Source: Clostridium sp. Marseille-P2415 (lineage in GTDB: Bacteria > Bacillota > Clostridia > Lachnospirales > Lachnospiraceae). Taken from it: a DNA stretch of 64,000 bases. The position numbers were made by a program, and so were the translations under genes. Shown piece after piece: positions 19,174 to 28,166 of this stretch (positions within the stretch are counted from its first letter, which is position 1; the number at the start of each line of letters is the position of its first letter). The DNA is taken from the NCBI RefSeq assembly GCF_900155545.1, contig NZ_LT732526.1, forward strand, positions 1,137,894 through 1,201,893, written 5' to 3'. The notes under the pieces are model-generated. The model saw nothing but the letters and a program-made list of their open reading frames with translations, was not told where the DNA came from and ran no database searches.

Positions 19174-19815
19174 TCAGTTTTCTGCATCTGTCCAGCTCGC
19201 CCGCAAAAGCTCCGGATAAGGTTCCAGATGTGCATAGTCATTAAAGCGTTCCACGGAAAAACGCATTGTTTTTTCATTCCATCGCACTTCCGTAATGCTG
19301 CAGTTCTCAAGTGAATTCCCAAGAAGGCGGTAATCTTTTGGCTCCATATGAAGAAATGCTGCAGTGATCGCGCGGATGACCCCGCCATGGGTCACCACAG
19401 CTACATTTTTACAGCCGCTTCCGGCTATTTCTTCAAAGACAGGCATGGCCCGCTTTATGACATCCGCAGCACATTCTCCTCCGGGATAGGGCAGGTCCTT
19501 AACCATTCTTTCCTGTTCCTTCTTGAAATCAGCGAACTTCCCTGCAATATCCTCATCTGTCATGCCCTCCATATCCCCAAAGGAAATCTCTTTCAGCTCC
19601 TTTTTTATGATATGCTTTGCATTCCAGCAGCCATTTGCCTCCCGTGCGGTCTCCACAGCCCGGATCAGGTGACTGGAGTAAACAGCATCAATATTCATAA
19701 AGGCCAGCCGCCCGCCAACCAGAGCCGATTGACGGCGGCCTTCTTCGGATAAGCCCACATCTACATTGCATAGCCTGCTGCTCTGCCGTCCATGGCGGAT
19801 CAGATAAATATTCAT
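19174..19815 (-). CDS. Histidine phosphatase family protein
   Basis: 213 residues, phosphoglycerate-mutase-like fold. IYLIRHGRQS holds the phosphorylated histidine; VYSSHLIRAVETA and VVTHGGVIRA supply the other active-site Arg and His. The substrate is unclear (sugar phosphate, cobalamin or adenosylcobalamin precursors are possibilities). The reading frame is open up to 19857, but GGAGG sits 9 nt before the ATG at 19815, which also fits the family's start. Likely co-transcribed with the methyltransferase (25-nt gap). Confidence 0.88.
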   Translation of the reverse strand: MNIYLIRHGRQSSRLCNVDVGLSEEGRRQSALVGGRLAFMNIDAVYSSHLIRAVETAREANGCWNAKHIIKKELKEISFGDMEGMTDEDIAGKFADFKKEQERMVKDLPYPGGECAADVIKRAMPVFEEIAGSGCKNVAVVTHGGVIRAITAAFLHMEPKDYRLLGNSLENCSITEVRWNEKTMRFSVERFNDYAHLEPYPELLRASWTDAEN

Positions 19816-19858
19816 CCTTTGTATCCTCCGCAGTTCATTTTTACCATATGCCGGCATT

Positions 19859-21223
19859 TTAATTCTTAAAGCTGTGAATCGGTGCCGGAATCCGTCCGCC
19901 TCTGGTCACAAATTTCTCACAGGAGTACCGGTTGACCGGCATAACAGGGGCATAACCCAGAAGTCCTCCGAATTCCACGGTTTCTCCAACAGATTTTCCG
20001 ATAACCGGGATGATGCGGACAGCAGTTGTCTTCTGGTTCACCATACCGATCGCCGATTCGTCCGCAATAATGCCTGCAATCGTTGTAGCCGGCGTATCTC
20101 CCGGAATGGCAATCATATCAAGTCCAACGGAGCAAACACAGGTCATGGCCTCCAGCTTTTCTAAATTAAGGGCGCCCATGGCTACTGCATCGATCATTCC
20201 CTGGTCTTCGCTTACCGGTATAAATGCGCCGCTTAAACCGCCCACATAGGAGGAGGCCATGACTCCGCCCTTTTTCACCTGGTCATTTAACATGGCAAGG
20301 GCTGCAGTCGTGCCCGGAGCCCCTACCCGCTCCAGACCGATTTCTTCCAGAATCTCGGCCACACTGTCACCAATGGCCGGCGTGGGTGCCAGGGATAAGT
20401 CTATGATTCCGAATGGAACATCTAACCGCTTTGATGCCTCCTGGGCAACCAGCTGTCCCACGCGGGTAATCTTAAACGCTGTTTTCTTAATGGTTTCACA
20501 GAGGACTTCAAAATCTTTTCCGCGGGCGGCCTCAATGGCAGTCTTTACAACTCCCGGACCGCTGACTCCTACGTTAATGATAACATCGGCTTCCGTAACA
20601 CCGTGGAAAGCACCGGCCATAAAAGGGTTATCATCCGGCGCATTGCAGAATACCACCAGCTTTGCACAGCCAAGGGAATCCCTGTCCTTTGTAGCCTTTG
20701 CAGTCTCTAAGACAATTTCACCCATAAGGGCCACTGCATCCATGTTGATACCGGTTTTGGTGGAACCGACATTGACGGAACTGCATACCCGGTCTGTACA
20801 GGCAAGCGCTTCCGGGATGGAACGGATCAGATTTTTATCCGCAGCGGTCATGCCCTTGCTTACCAAAGCAGAGTAACCGCCGATAAAATTCACGCCCACT
20901 TCCTTGGCCGCACGGTCAAGAGTTTCTGCAATGGTTACGAAATCTTCCGGCTTTTTACAGGCCGCACCGCCGACCAAAGCGATGGGAGTAACGGAAATCC
21001 TCTTATTTACAATGGGAATGCCAAAATCTTTTTCAATTTCTTTTCCAACCGCTACCAGATTTTTGGCAACGGTTGTGATCTTATGGTAGATTTTTTCATT
21101 CACTGCTTTTAAATCACTGTCACAGCAGTCCAGGAGGCTGATACCCATGGTAATGGTGCGTACGTCCAGCAGTTCCTGTTCAATCATCTTATTTGTTTCG
21201 TTCACTTCAAACATATTCAACAT
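19859..21223 (-). CDS. UPF0210 / PFL-like (DUF711) protein
   Basis: 454 residues, conserved protein of unknown function with a fold related to pyruvate formate-lyase-like proteins (family knowledge). Motifs include [14 protein letters not shown] near the start, glycine-rich [14 protein letters not shown] and [16 protein letters not shown]. It is paired with the ACT-domain gene 39 nt upstream, a conserved two-gene arrangement in Firmicutes, suggesting that the ACT protein senses a ligand for it. No reaction should be assumed. Confidence 0.9.
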   Translation of the reverse strand: MLNMFEVNETNKMIEQELLDVRTITMGISLLDCCDSDLKAVNEKIYHKITTVAKNLVAVGKEIEKDFGIPIVNKRISVTPIALVGGAACKKPEDFVTIAETLDRAAKEVGVNFIGGYSALVSKGMTAADKNLIRSIPEALACTDRVCSSVNVGSTKTGINMDAVALMGEIVLETAKATKDRDSLGCAKLVVFCNAPDDNPFMAGAFHGVTEADVIINVGVSGPGVVKTAIEAARGKDFEVLCETIKKTAFKITRVGQLVAQEASKRLDVPFGIIDLSLAPTPAIGDSVAEILEEIGLERVGAPGTTAALAMLNDQVKKGGVMASSYVGGLSGAFIPVSEDQGMIDAVAMGALNLEKLEAMTCVCSVGLDMIAIPGDTPATTIAGIIADESAIGMVNQKTTAVRIIPVIGKSVGETVEFGGLLGYAPVMPVNRYSCEKFVTRGGRIPAPIHSFKN

Positions 21224-21262
21224 ATCGGGAACCCATCCTTTTCTTTAGCCTTGCTGTCGTCA

Positions 21263-21535
21263 CTAGATCCGGTGCATTTTGGTGAAAATTTCCTCACGCT
21301 GGCATTTTACCTTAACGCCGATCTCATCACCGATCTGCTCCAGTTCATCGGCCAGTTCCCCGAAAGGCTTTGCTGCATCATCGATGTCCACAATCATCAT
21401 CATATTAAAAAATCCCTGCACAATGGTCTGGGAAATATCCAATATGTTCACCCGGTTGTCTGCCAGGTAAGTGCAAATCTTTGCGATGATCCCTACGGTA
21501 TCTTTTCCAACTACTGTAATAATCGTTTTGTTCAT
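21263..21535 (-). CDS. ACT-domain protein, UPF0237
   Basis: 90 residues, a single ACT domain (VVGKDTVGIIAKICTYLADN ...), the ligand-binding fold used for amino-acid sensing. It lacks any catalytic part and is encoded directly upstream of its usual partner, the UPF0210 protein. GAGGAG precedes the ATG. Ligand unknown. Confidence 0.92.
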   Translation of the reverse strand: MNKTIITVVGKDTVGIIAKICTYLADNRVNILDISQTIVQGFFNMMMIVDIDDAAKPFGELADELEQIGDEIGVKVKCQREEIFTKMHRI

Positions 21536-21550
21536 AATGCCTCTCCTCTT

Positions 21551-22348
21551 TTATATCGTGATAATTTCCGACATCTGATCCCTTTTTGCAACCGCTATGG
21601 AAAAATCTGATGCCTTAAATGGATTATCTCCCTCAGTGATCTCAAGCTTTACGGTCTCATAAGCAAGTTCTTCGTAATTATTTTCCTTGCTTAAATGCCC
21701 CAGCAGAATCTTCTTTAAATTTTCGTGGAGAATACAGCATAAAAGACGTCCCGCATTCTCATTGGAAAGATGACCGTGGTCTCCCAGTATCCGGCGTTTC
21801 AGATAATAGGGATATGGTCCTGCCTGCAGCATATTCACATCATGATTGGACTCTAAAAGCACTGCATCAAGGCCCTGAAGATGTTCAATAATATACTGGT
21901 CATAATGCCCCATATCAGTGGCGACTGCAACAGATTTGCAGCCATGCTGGATCCGGTAAGCCACCGGGTTTGCCGCATCGTGATCAATGGAAAACGGTTT
22001 TACTTCCAGATCTCCCACGGAAAAATCCACATCCGGCCTGATGGCACAAAACAGTTCCTTTGGATATTCTCCGAGGGATTTCTGCTTCGATACCTCTTCC
22101 AGTGTTTCCCTGGTTCCATAAATAGGAACACCATACCTCCTGGCCAGGACTCCCAGCCCTTTTGTATGGTCGGAGTGCTCGTGAGTGATAACGATCCCGG
22201 TTAATTCACTCCCCTTCACTCCGATTTCATTCAGCCCCTGCTCGATCCGTTTGTTGCTGATCCCGGCATCTACCAGGATATGGGTGGTATCGGAGCCCAC
22301 ATAAATGCAGTTTCCGCTGCTCCCGCTTGCAATACTTACCAGTCTCAT
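21551..22348 (-). CDS. yycJ: YycJ/WalJ-like metallo-beta-lactamase fold hydrolase
   Basis: 265 residues. VITHEHSDHTKGL is the zinc-binding HxHxDH motif; GDHGHLSNE and LGHLSKENN add further histidines. The family comprises 5'-to-3' exonuclease-like or phosphodiesterase enzymes linked to DNA replication/repair and cell-wall regulation in Bacillus. Here it is not next to walKR but lies in a run with coaE and polA (8- and 15-nt gaps), which fits a DNA-related role. Intact. Confidence 0.9.
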   Translation of the reverse strand: MRLVSIASGSSGNCIYVGSDTTHILVDAGISNKRIEQGLNEIGVKGSELTGIVITHEHSDHTKGLGVLARRYGVPIYGTRETLEEVSKQKSLGEYPKELFCAIRPDVDFSVGDLEVKPFSIDHDAANPVAYRIQHGCKSVAVATDMGHYDQYIIEHLQGLDAVLLESNHDVNMLQAGPYPYYLKRRILGDHGHLSNENAGRLLCCILHENLKKILLGHLSKENNYEELAYETVKLEITEGDNPFKASDFSIAVAKRDQMSEIITI

Positions 22349-22356
22349 ATTTCTTC

Positions 22357-22938
22357 TTATCCCCTGCTTTTCAATATTTCCGCCAGCTGTCCCTTTACCT
22401 CTTCTATAGAACCGTTATTTTCAATCACCCTGTCACATCGGGCTAAAAACTCTGATTCTGAGGCCTGGCTCGCTATCATGCGTTCTGAACGTTCTCTTGT
22501 ATATCCCCTGTTTTCTGCCAAACGGCGGATCCGGTTCTGCTCTGATGCACGAACATACCACATTTCATCATAGCTGCTATCCGCCTTCTCACCCATAATT
22601 GCAAATTCTACCACAATAAGCCCGGCTTGGGAAGCAGAAATTTTATCCCGTATTGTTTTCCATACCATCGGATGGATCATTCCGTTCACTGTTTTCCTGG
22701 TATTCTCATCCTGAAAGATGCGTCCCGACAGAAGCTGGCGGTCAATGGTTCCATCGGGTTTTAAGATGCTGTCTCCCAAAGCTTTTATGACCGCAAGATA
22801 CCCATCTCTTCCGGGTTCCATCAGCTCGTGGGCTACATCATCCGCCTTAATTACTTCTGCGCCATATTCTTCTTCCAAGATATGAAGAACCAGGCTTTTT
22901 CCGGCCCCGACACCTCCGGTCAGTCCAATTACTCTCAT
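22357..22938 (-). CDS. coaE: Dephospho-CoA kinase
   Basis: 193 residues, last step of coenzyme A synthesis (ATP + dephospho-CoA). P-loop GLTGGVGAGKS, ADDVAHELMEPG (the conserved DxVAH-like region) and HPMVWKTIRDKI are typical. Lies directly after polA on the same strand (15-nt gap), a common polA-coaE arrangement. Confidence 0.95.
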   Translation of the reverse strand: MRVIGLTGGVGAGKSLVLHILEEEYGAEVIKADDVAHELMEPGRDGYLAVIKALGDSILKPDGTIDRQLLSGRIFQDENTRKTVNGMIHPMVWKTIRDKISASQAGLIVVEFAIMGEKADSSYDEMWYVRASEQNRIRRLAENRGYTRERSERMIASQASESEFLARCDRVIENNGSIEEVKGQLAEILKSRG

Positions 22939-22953
22939 ACTGTCTCCATTCCC

Positions 22954-25506
22954 TTATTTTGCATCAAACCAGGAGCCGCCCACATTGGCCTCCACCTCCA
23001 GGGATACTTCTAAGTCCGCCGCATGCTTCATCTCTTCCACCAGCAGTTTCTTAACCTGGTCCAGCTCGTCACGGTACGCTTCAATCAGAAGTTCATCGTG
23101 AACCTGAAGAACGATTCTGGATTTCAGCCCCTGATTTCTCAAGGCCCGGTCCACCCGGATCATGGCGATCTTCATAATATCCGCCGCGGTTCCCTGGATC
23201 GGGGAATTCATGGCGACCCGTTCACCAAAAGAACGCTGCATGAAGTTTGAAGACTTAAGCTCCGGAACAGGACGGCGTCTGCCAAACATGCTGACCGCAT
23301 AGCCCTGTTCCTTTGCCCTGGCCACCAGCCCGTCTAAAAATGCCTTCACTCCCGGATACGTCTCAAAGTATTTATTGATGTATTCCGCAGCCTCTTTTCT
23401 GGTGATGCTTAAGCCCTCACTTAAACCAAAGGAACTGATGCCATATACAATGCCGAAATTTACCGCCTTTGCATTTCTTCTCTGGAGCGGCGTCACTTGA
23501 TCAAGAGGTACATGGAATACTTCTGAGGCGGTAATGGCGTGGATGTCCTCTGCCTGCCTGTAAGCGTTTATGAGCCGCTGGTCCCCTGACATATGGGCAA
23601 GTACCCGGAGTTCGATCTGGGAATAATCCGCATCAACGAACATACAGCCCTCTTTGGGCACAAAAACCTTCCGGATCTCCCGGCCCAGTTCCATGCGGAC
23701 CGGAATATTCTGCAGATTTGGTTCTGTACTGCTGATCCTTCCGGTGGCAGTTATTGTCTGGTTAAAGGTTCCATGAATCCGTTCATCGGGACCAATATAG
23801 GCTGCCAGCCCATCGGCATAGGTGGAATTCAGCTTCGTAAGCTGTCTGTAATCCAGGATCAGCTCTACAACAGGATAATCCGGTGCCAGCTTCTCCAGCA
23901 CATCCGCGGCCGTAGAATAACCGGTCTTTGTTTTTTTCCCCCCGGGAAGCTTCAAATGGTCAAAGAGCACCTCACCCAGCTGTTTGGGGGAGTTGATATT
24001 AAACGTTTCCCCTGTTTCCTTATATATTTTCTGTTCCACTTCAGTAATCCGGACCTTTAAACGATCTCCATATTCCTTTAGCCGTTCCCGTTCCACCCGG
24101 ATTCCCGTTTCTTCCATATAATGCAGACTGTAGATCAATGGCATCTCGATCCCATAAAATAATTGATCCATTTCAGTCTTTTTTAATTCTTCCCGAAGCC
24201 TGTCCCCGCATTTCCATGCAACATAGGACATATAGCAGATGCAGGAAGCGGCTTTATCCCTGTTTTCCGCCAGCGCATGCTTAAAAGAACTTTTTCCGAT
24301 CAGATCTGTTTTGGAGGGAACGGACAACTTAAGATAATCTTCCGCCAGATCATTGTATTCATAAGAATCCTTCATCGGGTTTAGCAAATACCCGGCGACC
24401 CCTGCATCGAATACCGGGCTTTCCGGTGAGGTCTTTAAATAAGCCAGCTGGTTCTTTAAATGAAGGACTGTCACCTGTCCTGCCCTTTTGCAGATTTCCT
24501 CCGCCTTTCCGGCCAAATAATCCGGAGTTAAAAATCCCTGTGGAATGAAACAATAGCATTCCGTTTCGCTCACGCAAAGAGACAAAGCCGATACAGACTT
24601 ATCCTCAATCACAAGCTGGAGCCCCAGGCTGCAGCCTTCCCCGCATTTGGAGAATATGGCTTCAGCTTCCAAAAAATCACTAACTGTACGGAAGCCTGCC
24701 TCTAAGGAAGATTCCTCTTCCTCTTTCGCTTCCCCGGAAACCAATGGTACCGCATCCATATCAGAAGCCTTTGCAAGACGGCCTTCCACTGCGGATTTTA
24801 CGTAATCCAGATGGATATCACAGTCTTCTTTAAGAGCAACAGGCTTTTCCTCCGGCATCTCCTCCTCCCGGCGGACAGAAAGAGCCTCTCTGATGTGCGG
24901 AGGCTCCACCTCATTGATATGATTATAGAGGTTTTCAATGCTCTGGTACTGCCTGATCAGGCGGCAGGCAGTTTTTTCACCAATCCCCCCGCTCCCGGAC
25001 AGAGAAAGAACTTCTTTTAAGTCCCTGGGCTCCAGGCCGAATTCCTCCCGGATGCTTTCTGCAGAATAGGACGTAAACTGAAATGCCTCTTCCACAACAG
25101 CCGGAATCCGGACGGTCACATGTTCTCCCACCGCCTGTAAAAGCCTTTTATCTTCTGTAAGAATTACAACTTCCGCTTCGTCCTCCCGGCATTGTTTTGC
25201 CAATGATGCAAGGACATCGGCAGAACCATATCCTTCTGCAATAAGAACCGGAATATCCATGGAAGCCAGCATCTCCTCCATGACCCCCACCTGTTTTGAA
25301 AGCTCTTGCAGTACCAGCCTGTTATGTTCCTTCCAGAAGCTTTCCCTCTCAGAATTAAGAGCCACGGCCAGATAGTCCGCCTCCCCCATCTTAAGGGCCT
25401 GAATAATCAGATTCCGGATTCCGTAAGCACCATTGGCAGGAAGTCCGTAAAATGCTCCCTTTAACATGCTGCTTCCATCTATTAATACTGTTTTTTTTCT
25501 GTTCAT
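22954..25506 (-). CDS. polA: DNA polymerase I, nuclease domains degenerate
   Basis: 850 residues. The C-terminal family A polymerase is intact: DADYSQIELRVLAHMSGD (motif A), RRNAKAVNFGIVYG (motif B) and VHDELLIE (motif C). The N-terminal 5'-nuclease has lost most metal ligands: the usual EADD is GSAD, TGDKD is TEDKR, and the GDxSDNIPG segment is replaced by LSLSGSGG; only the first Asp (LIDGSS) and a few others remain. The 3'-5' exonuclease region also lacks the DxE motif. Expected: a strand-extending polymerase without its own primer-removing nuclease. Start at 25506 has GGGAG 5 nt upstream; longer starts overlap the upstream gene. Confidence 0.94.
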   Translation of the reverse strand: MNRKKTVLIDGSSMLKGAFYGLPANGAYGIRNLIIQALKMGEADYLAVALNSERESFWKEHNRLVLQELSKQVGVMEEMLASMDIPVLIAEGYGSADVLASLAKQCREDEAEVVILTEDKRLLQAVGEHVTVRIPAVVEEAFQFTSYSAESIREEFGLEPRDLKEVLSLSGSGGIGEKTACRLIRQYQSIENLYNHINEVEPPHIREALSVRREEEMPEEKPVALKEDCDIHLDYVKSAVEGRLAKASDMDAVPLVSGEAKEEEESSLEAGFRTVSDFLEAEAIFSKCGEGCSLGLQLVIEDKSVSALSLCVSETECYCFIPQGFLTPDYLAGKAEEICKRAGQVTVLHLKNQLAYLKTSPESPVFDAGVAGYLLNPMKDSYEYNDLAEDYLKLSVPSKTDLIGKSSFKHALAENRDKAASCICYMSYVAWKCGDRLREELKKTEMDQLFYGIEMPLIYSLHYMEETGIRVERERLKEYGDRLKVRITEVEQKIYKETGETFNINSPKQLGEVLFDHLKLPGGKKTKTGYSTAADVLEKLAPDYPVVELILDYRQLTKLNSTYADGLAAYIGPDERIHGTFNQTITATGRISSTEPNLQNIPVRMELGREIRKVFVPKEGCMFVDADYSQIELRVLAHMSGDQRLINAYRQAEDIHAITASEVFHVPLDQVTPLQRRNAKAVNFGIVYGISSFGLSEGLSITRKEAAEYINKYFETYPGVKAFLDGLVARAKEQGYAVSMFGRRRPVPELKSSNFMQRSFGERVAMNSPIQGTAADIMKIAMIRVDRALRNQGLKSRIVLQVHDELLIEAYRDELDQVKKLLVEEMKHAADLEVSLEVEANVGGSWFDAK

Positions 25507-25517
25507 ATACTCTCCCA

Positions 25518-25865
25518 TCATAGTAACCCCCACTGCAGCCATATCCGGCATTGCAGCAGGATAGTAATAATCAGTGCCATTACGCTTAAGGTGGACACTG
25601 CATACCTGGCAATTTTAATAAGCCTTACCGCCTGAAGTCTTTGTCCGGATTGCTCCACCGCAGCCTCCAGAGCTCCCTTGATATTATAATTACCCGTTTC
25701 GGAGTCCAGCTGCCTGATGCCTACATCCACAGTAAAATAAATTTCCAGTTCCTCCCGGCAATCCGGGCAGGCTTCCATGTGTTCCAGAAATTCCTGGAGT
25801 TCTTCATCCGTCAGTTCATCCTTGATGTATGGCATGACCAGACTTTCCGCTTCCTTACATGTCAT
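25518..25865 (-). CDS. Zinc-finger (zf-HC2) membrane protein, anti-sigma-like
   Basis: 115 residues. N-terminal HMEACPDC (HxxxCxxC) zinc-binding motif of the anti-sigma / mycothiol-regulator fold, then a C-terminal hydrophobic segment (VSTLSVMALIITILLQ) likely to be one transmembrane helix. No sigma factor gene lies beside it, so its partner is unknown. It ends 11 nt before polA. SD GGAGG precedes the start. Confidence 0.8.
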   Translation of the reverse strand: MTCKEAESLVMPYIKDELTDEELQEFLEHMEACPDCREELEIYFTVDVGIRQLDSETGNYNIKGALEAAVEQSGQRLQAVRLIKIARYAVSTLSVMALIITILLQCRIWLQWGLL

Positions 25866-25949
25866 AGTCCAGACACCTCCTTAACGATATCTTTTTTCTA
25901 TCATACAATATATTTCACCTATTTTCAATTTAATAATCGCAAAAAACAC

Positions 25950-25978
25950 TTGCCAAATGGAAAATCCTGTGTTAGAAT
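25950..25978 (+). promoter_or_regulatory. Promoter for tRNA-Leu
   Basis: TTGCCA (25950-25955), 17-nt spacer, TAGAAT (25973-25978). Confidence 0.7.
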
Positions 25979-25998
25979 AATGAACGTTGCAGACAAAA

Positions 25999-26081
25999 GC
26001 CGATGTGGCGGAATTGGCAGACGCACTGCACTCAAAATGCAGCGGACAACATCCGTGCCGGTTCGAGTCCGGCCATCGGCA
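25999..26081 (+). tRNA. tRNA-Leu (CAA)
   Basis: 83-nt class II tRNA. Acceptor GCCGATG pairs with CATCGGC; the anticodon stem CTGCA/TGCAG frames the loop with CAA; there is a variable arm, and the T arm has GTTCGAGTCC. CCA is not encoded. Confidence 0.95.
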
Positions 26082-26091
26082 TTTGAAAAAG

Positions 26092-26122
26092 CAGCTCTGA
26101 ACTATTTGTTTAGAGCTGTTTT
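26092..26122 (+). terminator. Terminator after tRNA-Leu
   Basis: CAGCTCTGAAC / GTTTAGAGCTG hairpin followed by TTTT. The remaining gap to 26348 shows no gene; AAAGGAGGGG at its end is the SD of the kinase. Confidence 0.7.
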
Positions 26123-26348
26123 CTGTTATACAGATATGGATTTCATTCTTTTTTGCATACTTCTATGCTTCTTCAAGAACCCCACCCATTTATTTCGTAA
26201 TTAAGCTTTCTTTCCAGGTTACCGTTAATGCATTGTTACAGGTCAAGTAAGTGACATGATCGCATAAAATACTTTATTTATTGGAAAGAACAAATGATAT
26301 AATTTACCTGATGCGCATTATAATTATAAAGGAGGGGTGGAATTAATT

Positions 26349-28166
26349 ATGACTTTGGGGAAAGTTTATATAAATTTTTTTACAAAACAAAATGTCAGAC
26401 GGCAGCTGATTACTATTTTTATCTGCGCCATCATGATTCCCGTCTTTTTCGTTGGCGGCCTGATATATTTCTTCTCAAACAAACAGATGGTACAAAGCTA
26501 CAAGTATTTGGCTGAATCAGACGCCATACGGGTGCGTTCCATTCTATTGACCACTACTTTACCTCTTTACGATATTTATGAATCACTGGCAGATGACAAG
26601 GATTTAAACCAGTTACTCACTACGGACTATAAAGCAGATGAAGAGGTCCTGGCCGCATGCAGCCAATACACCCGTTTTAAACAGCTTCTTGCTGCCAATG
26701 CCTGCCTTTCCGGCATTCGTCTCTATACCCGGCCCGATATGCTGCGCTCTTTCTCAGATAAGCAATTTTTCTTTCCTATTGATGAAGAAGTCCGCTCTCA
26801 GGAATGGTATCTCAAAGCTGTTTCCAATTCAGGGAACTTCTGGAAAAGCAGCCTTCAAAAAAATCAAATTGGCAATTCCTATTGGGAGCTCGCCTATTAC
26901 TGCCATATTCCTCTGCCCCAAACGGGTTCCTATGCCATATTGGTCATGACCATATCCAATGATCATCTTAGAAGCCTGATCAAGGACGGCAGTTCTCATG
27001 TTTATATTTCCGTAAATGAAGATCCCGTTTTTTACAGTACACTGCGGCATTATGAGGGAAATCGGTTTCCTGCAGACTTAGACTATAACGCCTCCTATTA
27101 CAGCCGGACAGGAAAATTTATGGTAGAAGGTTCTTCTGCCATCGCTTCTGTGATGAGTTTAAAACCCTACCGTACCGATGACAGGATATATATCCTTTCT
27201 GCCAATCGGAACGCAATGCCCTACATACACCGGACACAACTGTCGTTCCTGCTGATTTTACTGTTTGCCCTACTGATACCGGGATTGATTTTTGTTTTAT
27301 TTACCGGGTACTTCAGCGCCAGAATCCAAACTTTGCGCTTGGCCATGCATAAGGTCAGCAATAACAATTATGAGATTGTAGATTCTGTTTTGGGGGATGA
27401 TGAATTATCTGCTGCATTTTCCGACTTAAAGACTATGGTAAAAAAAATAAAGACAGCAGAAGGCGAGATCTATGCAGCACAGATTAAGGAGCAGAATTTC
27501 TCAAACCAGCAGCAGCAGATGGAATTAAAGCTGTTGGTGAATCAGATCAATCCCCACTTTCTTTATAATACTTTGGAAACGATTCGAATGAAGGCATTTT
27601 CTGACGGTAATAGAGAGGTGGCCACCGCCATCAAGCTCTTGGGCAAATCTATGCGCTATGTTTTGGATAATACGAAAACAAGTTCCACCACATTGGATAA
27701 GGAAATTGATTATATTACCACCTATTTATCCATACAGCTCCTTCGATTTGAATCCAGGCTGTATTATACCCTGAACATTGATGATACCATTAACCCGGCC
27801 AGTTATCAGATTCTGCCGCTGTTGTTACAGCCTATTGTAGAAAATTCCATATCCCATGGCATTGAAACAACCGGAAAGAAGGGACACATTATTATTCGTA
27901 TCAGAAAATCTCCGGAAGACTTACTGATTTCGGATATTTATGATAACGGGGCAGGAATGTCACACGAAACGCTCCGCAAGGTAATTGCCGGTTTAAGCGC
28001 CCCGCCAATAGACAGGGAACATGGAATCGGCCTGTATAACATCAACAGCCGCATTAAACTGTTTTACGGACCGGAATATGGGCTAACTGTTAAGAGCAAA
28101 GAAAATTACGGAACACTGGTCACACTCAAAATTCCATTATATAATTTATCGGAGGAAGATCTATGA
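26349..28166 (+). CDS. YesM-type sensor histidine kinase
   Basis: About 605 residues, membrane-bound. Two transmembrane helices (about 20-45 and 295-320) flank an extracellular sensor domain; a linker/HAMP-like region follows, then the His_kinase box QINPHFLYNTLETIRMKAF with the phosphorylated His, and an HATPase with NSISHGIE, DNGAGM and GIGLYNINSR. This subclass usually senses carbohydrates. An upstream GTG (26337) abuts the SD, so the ATG at 26349 is preferred. Overlaps the response regulator by 4 nt (ATGA). The pair converges on the glycan operon, its most likely target. Confidence 0.93.
   Translation: MTLGKVYINFFTKQNVRRQLITIFICAIMIPVFFVGGLIYFFSNKQMVQSYKYLAESDAIRVRSILLTTTLPLYDIYESLADDKDLNQLLTTDYKADEEVLAACSQYTRFKQLLAANACLSGIRLYTRPDMLRSFSDKQFFFPIDEEVRSQEWYLKAVSNSGNFWKSSLQKNQIGNSYWELAYYCHIPLPQTGSYAILVMTISNDHLRSLIKDGSSHVYISVNEDPVFYSTLRHYEGNRFPADLDYNASYYSRTGKFMVEGSSAIASVMSLKPYRTDDRIYILSANRNAMPYIHRTQLSFLLILLFALLIPGLIFVLFTGYFSARIQTLRLAMHKVSNNNYEIVDSVLGDDELSAAFSDLKTMVKKIKTAEGEIYAAQIKEQNFSNQQQQMELKLLVNQINPHFLYNTLETIRMKAFSDGNREVATAIKLLGKSMRYVLDNTKTSSTTLDKEIDYITTYLSIQLLRFESRLYYTLNIDDTINPASYQILPLLLQPIVENSISHGIETTGKKGHIIIRIRKSPEDLLISDIYDNGAGMSHETLRKVIAGLSAPPIDREHGIGLYNINSRIKLFYGPEYGLTVKSKENYGTLVTLKIPLYNLSEEDL

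Noticed and set aside
20259-20876. 205-codon plus-strand frame
   Set aside because: Antisense of the UPF0210 gene; composition explained by that gene's codon bias.
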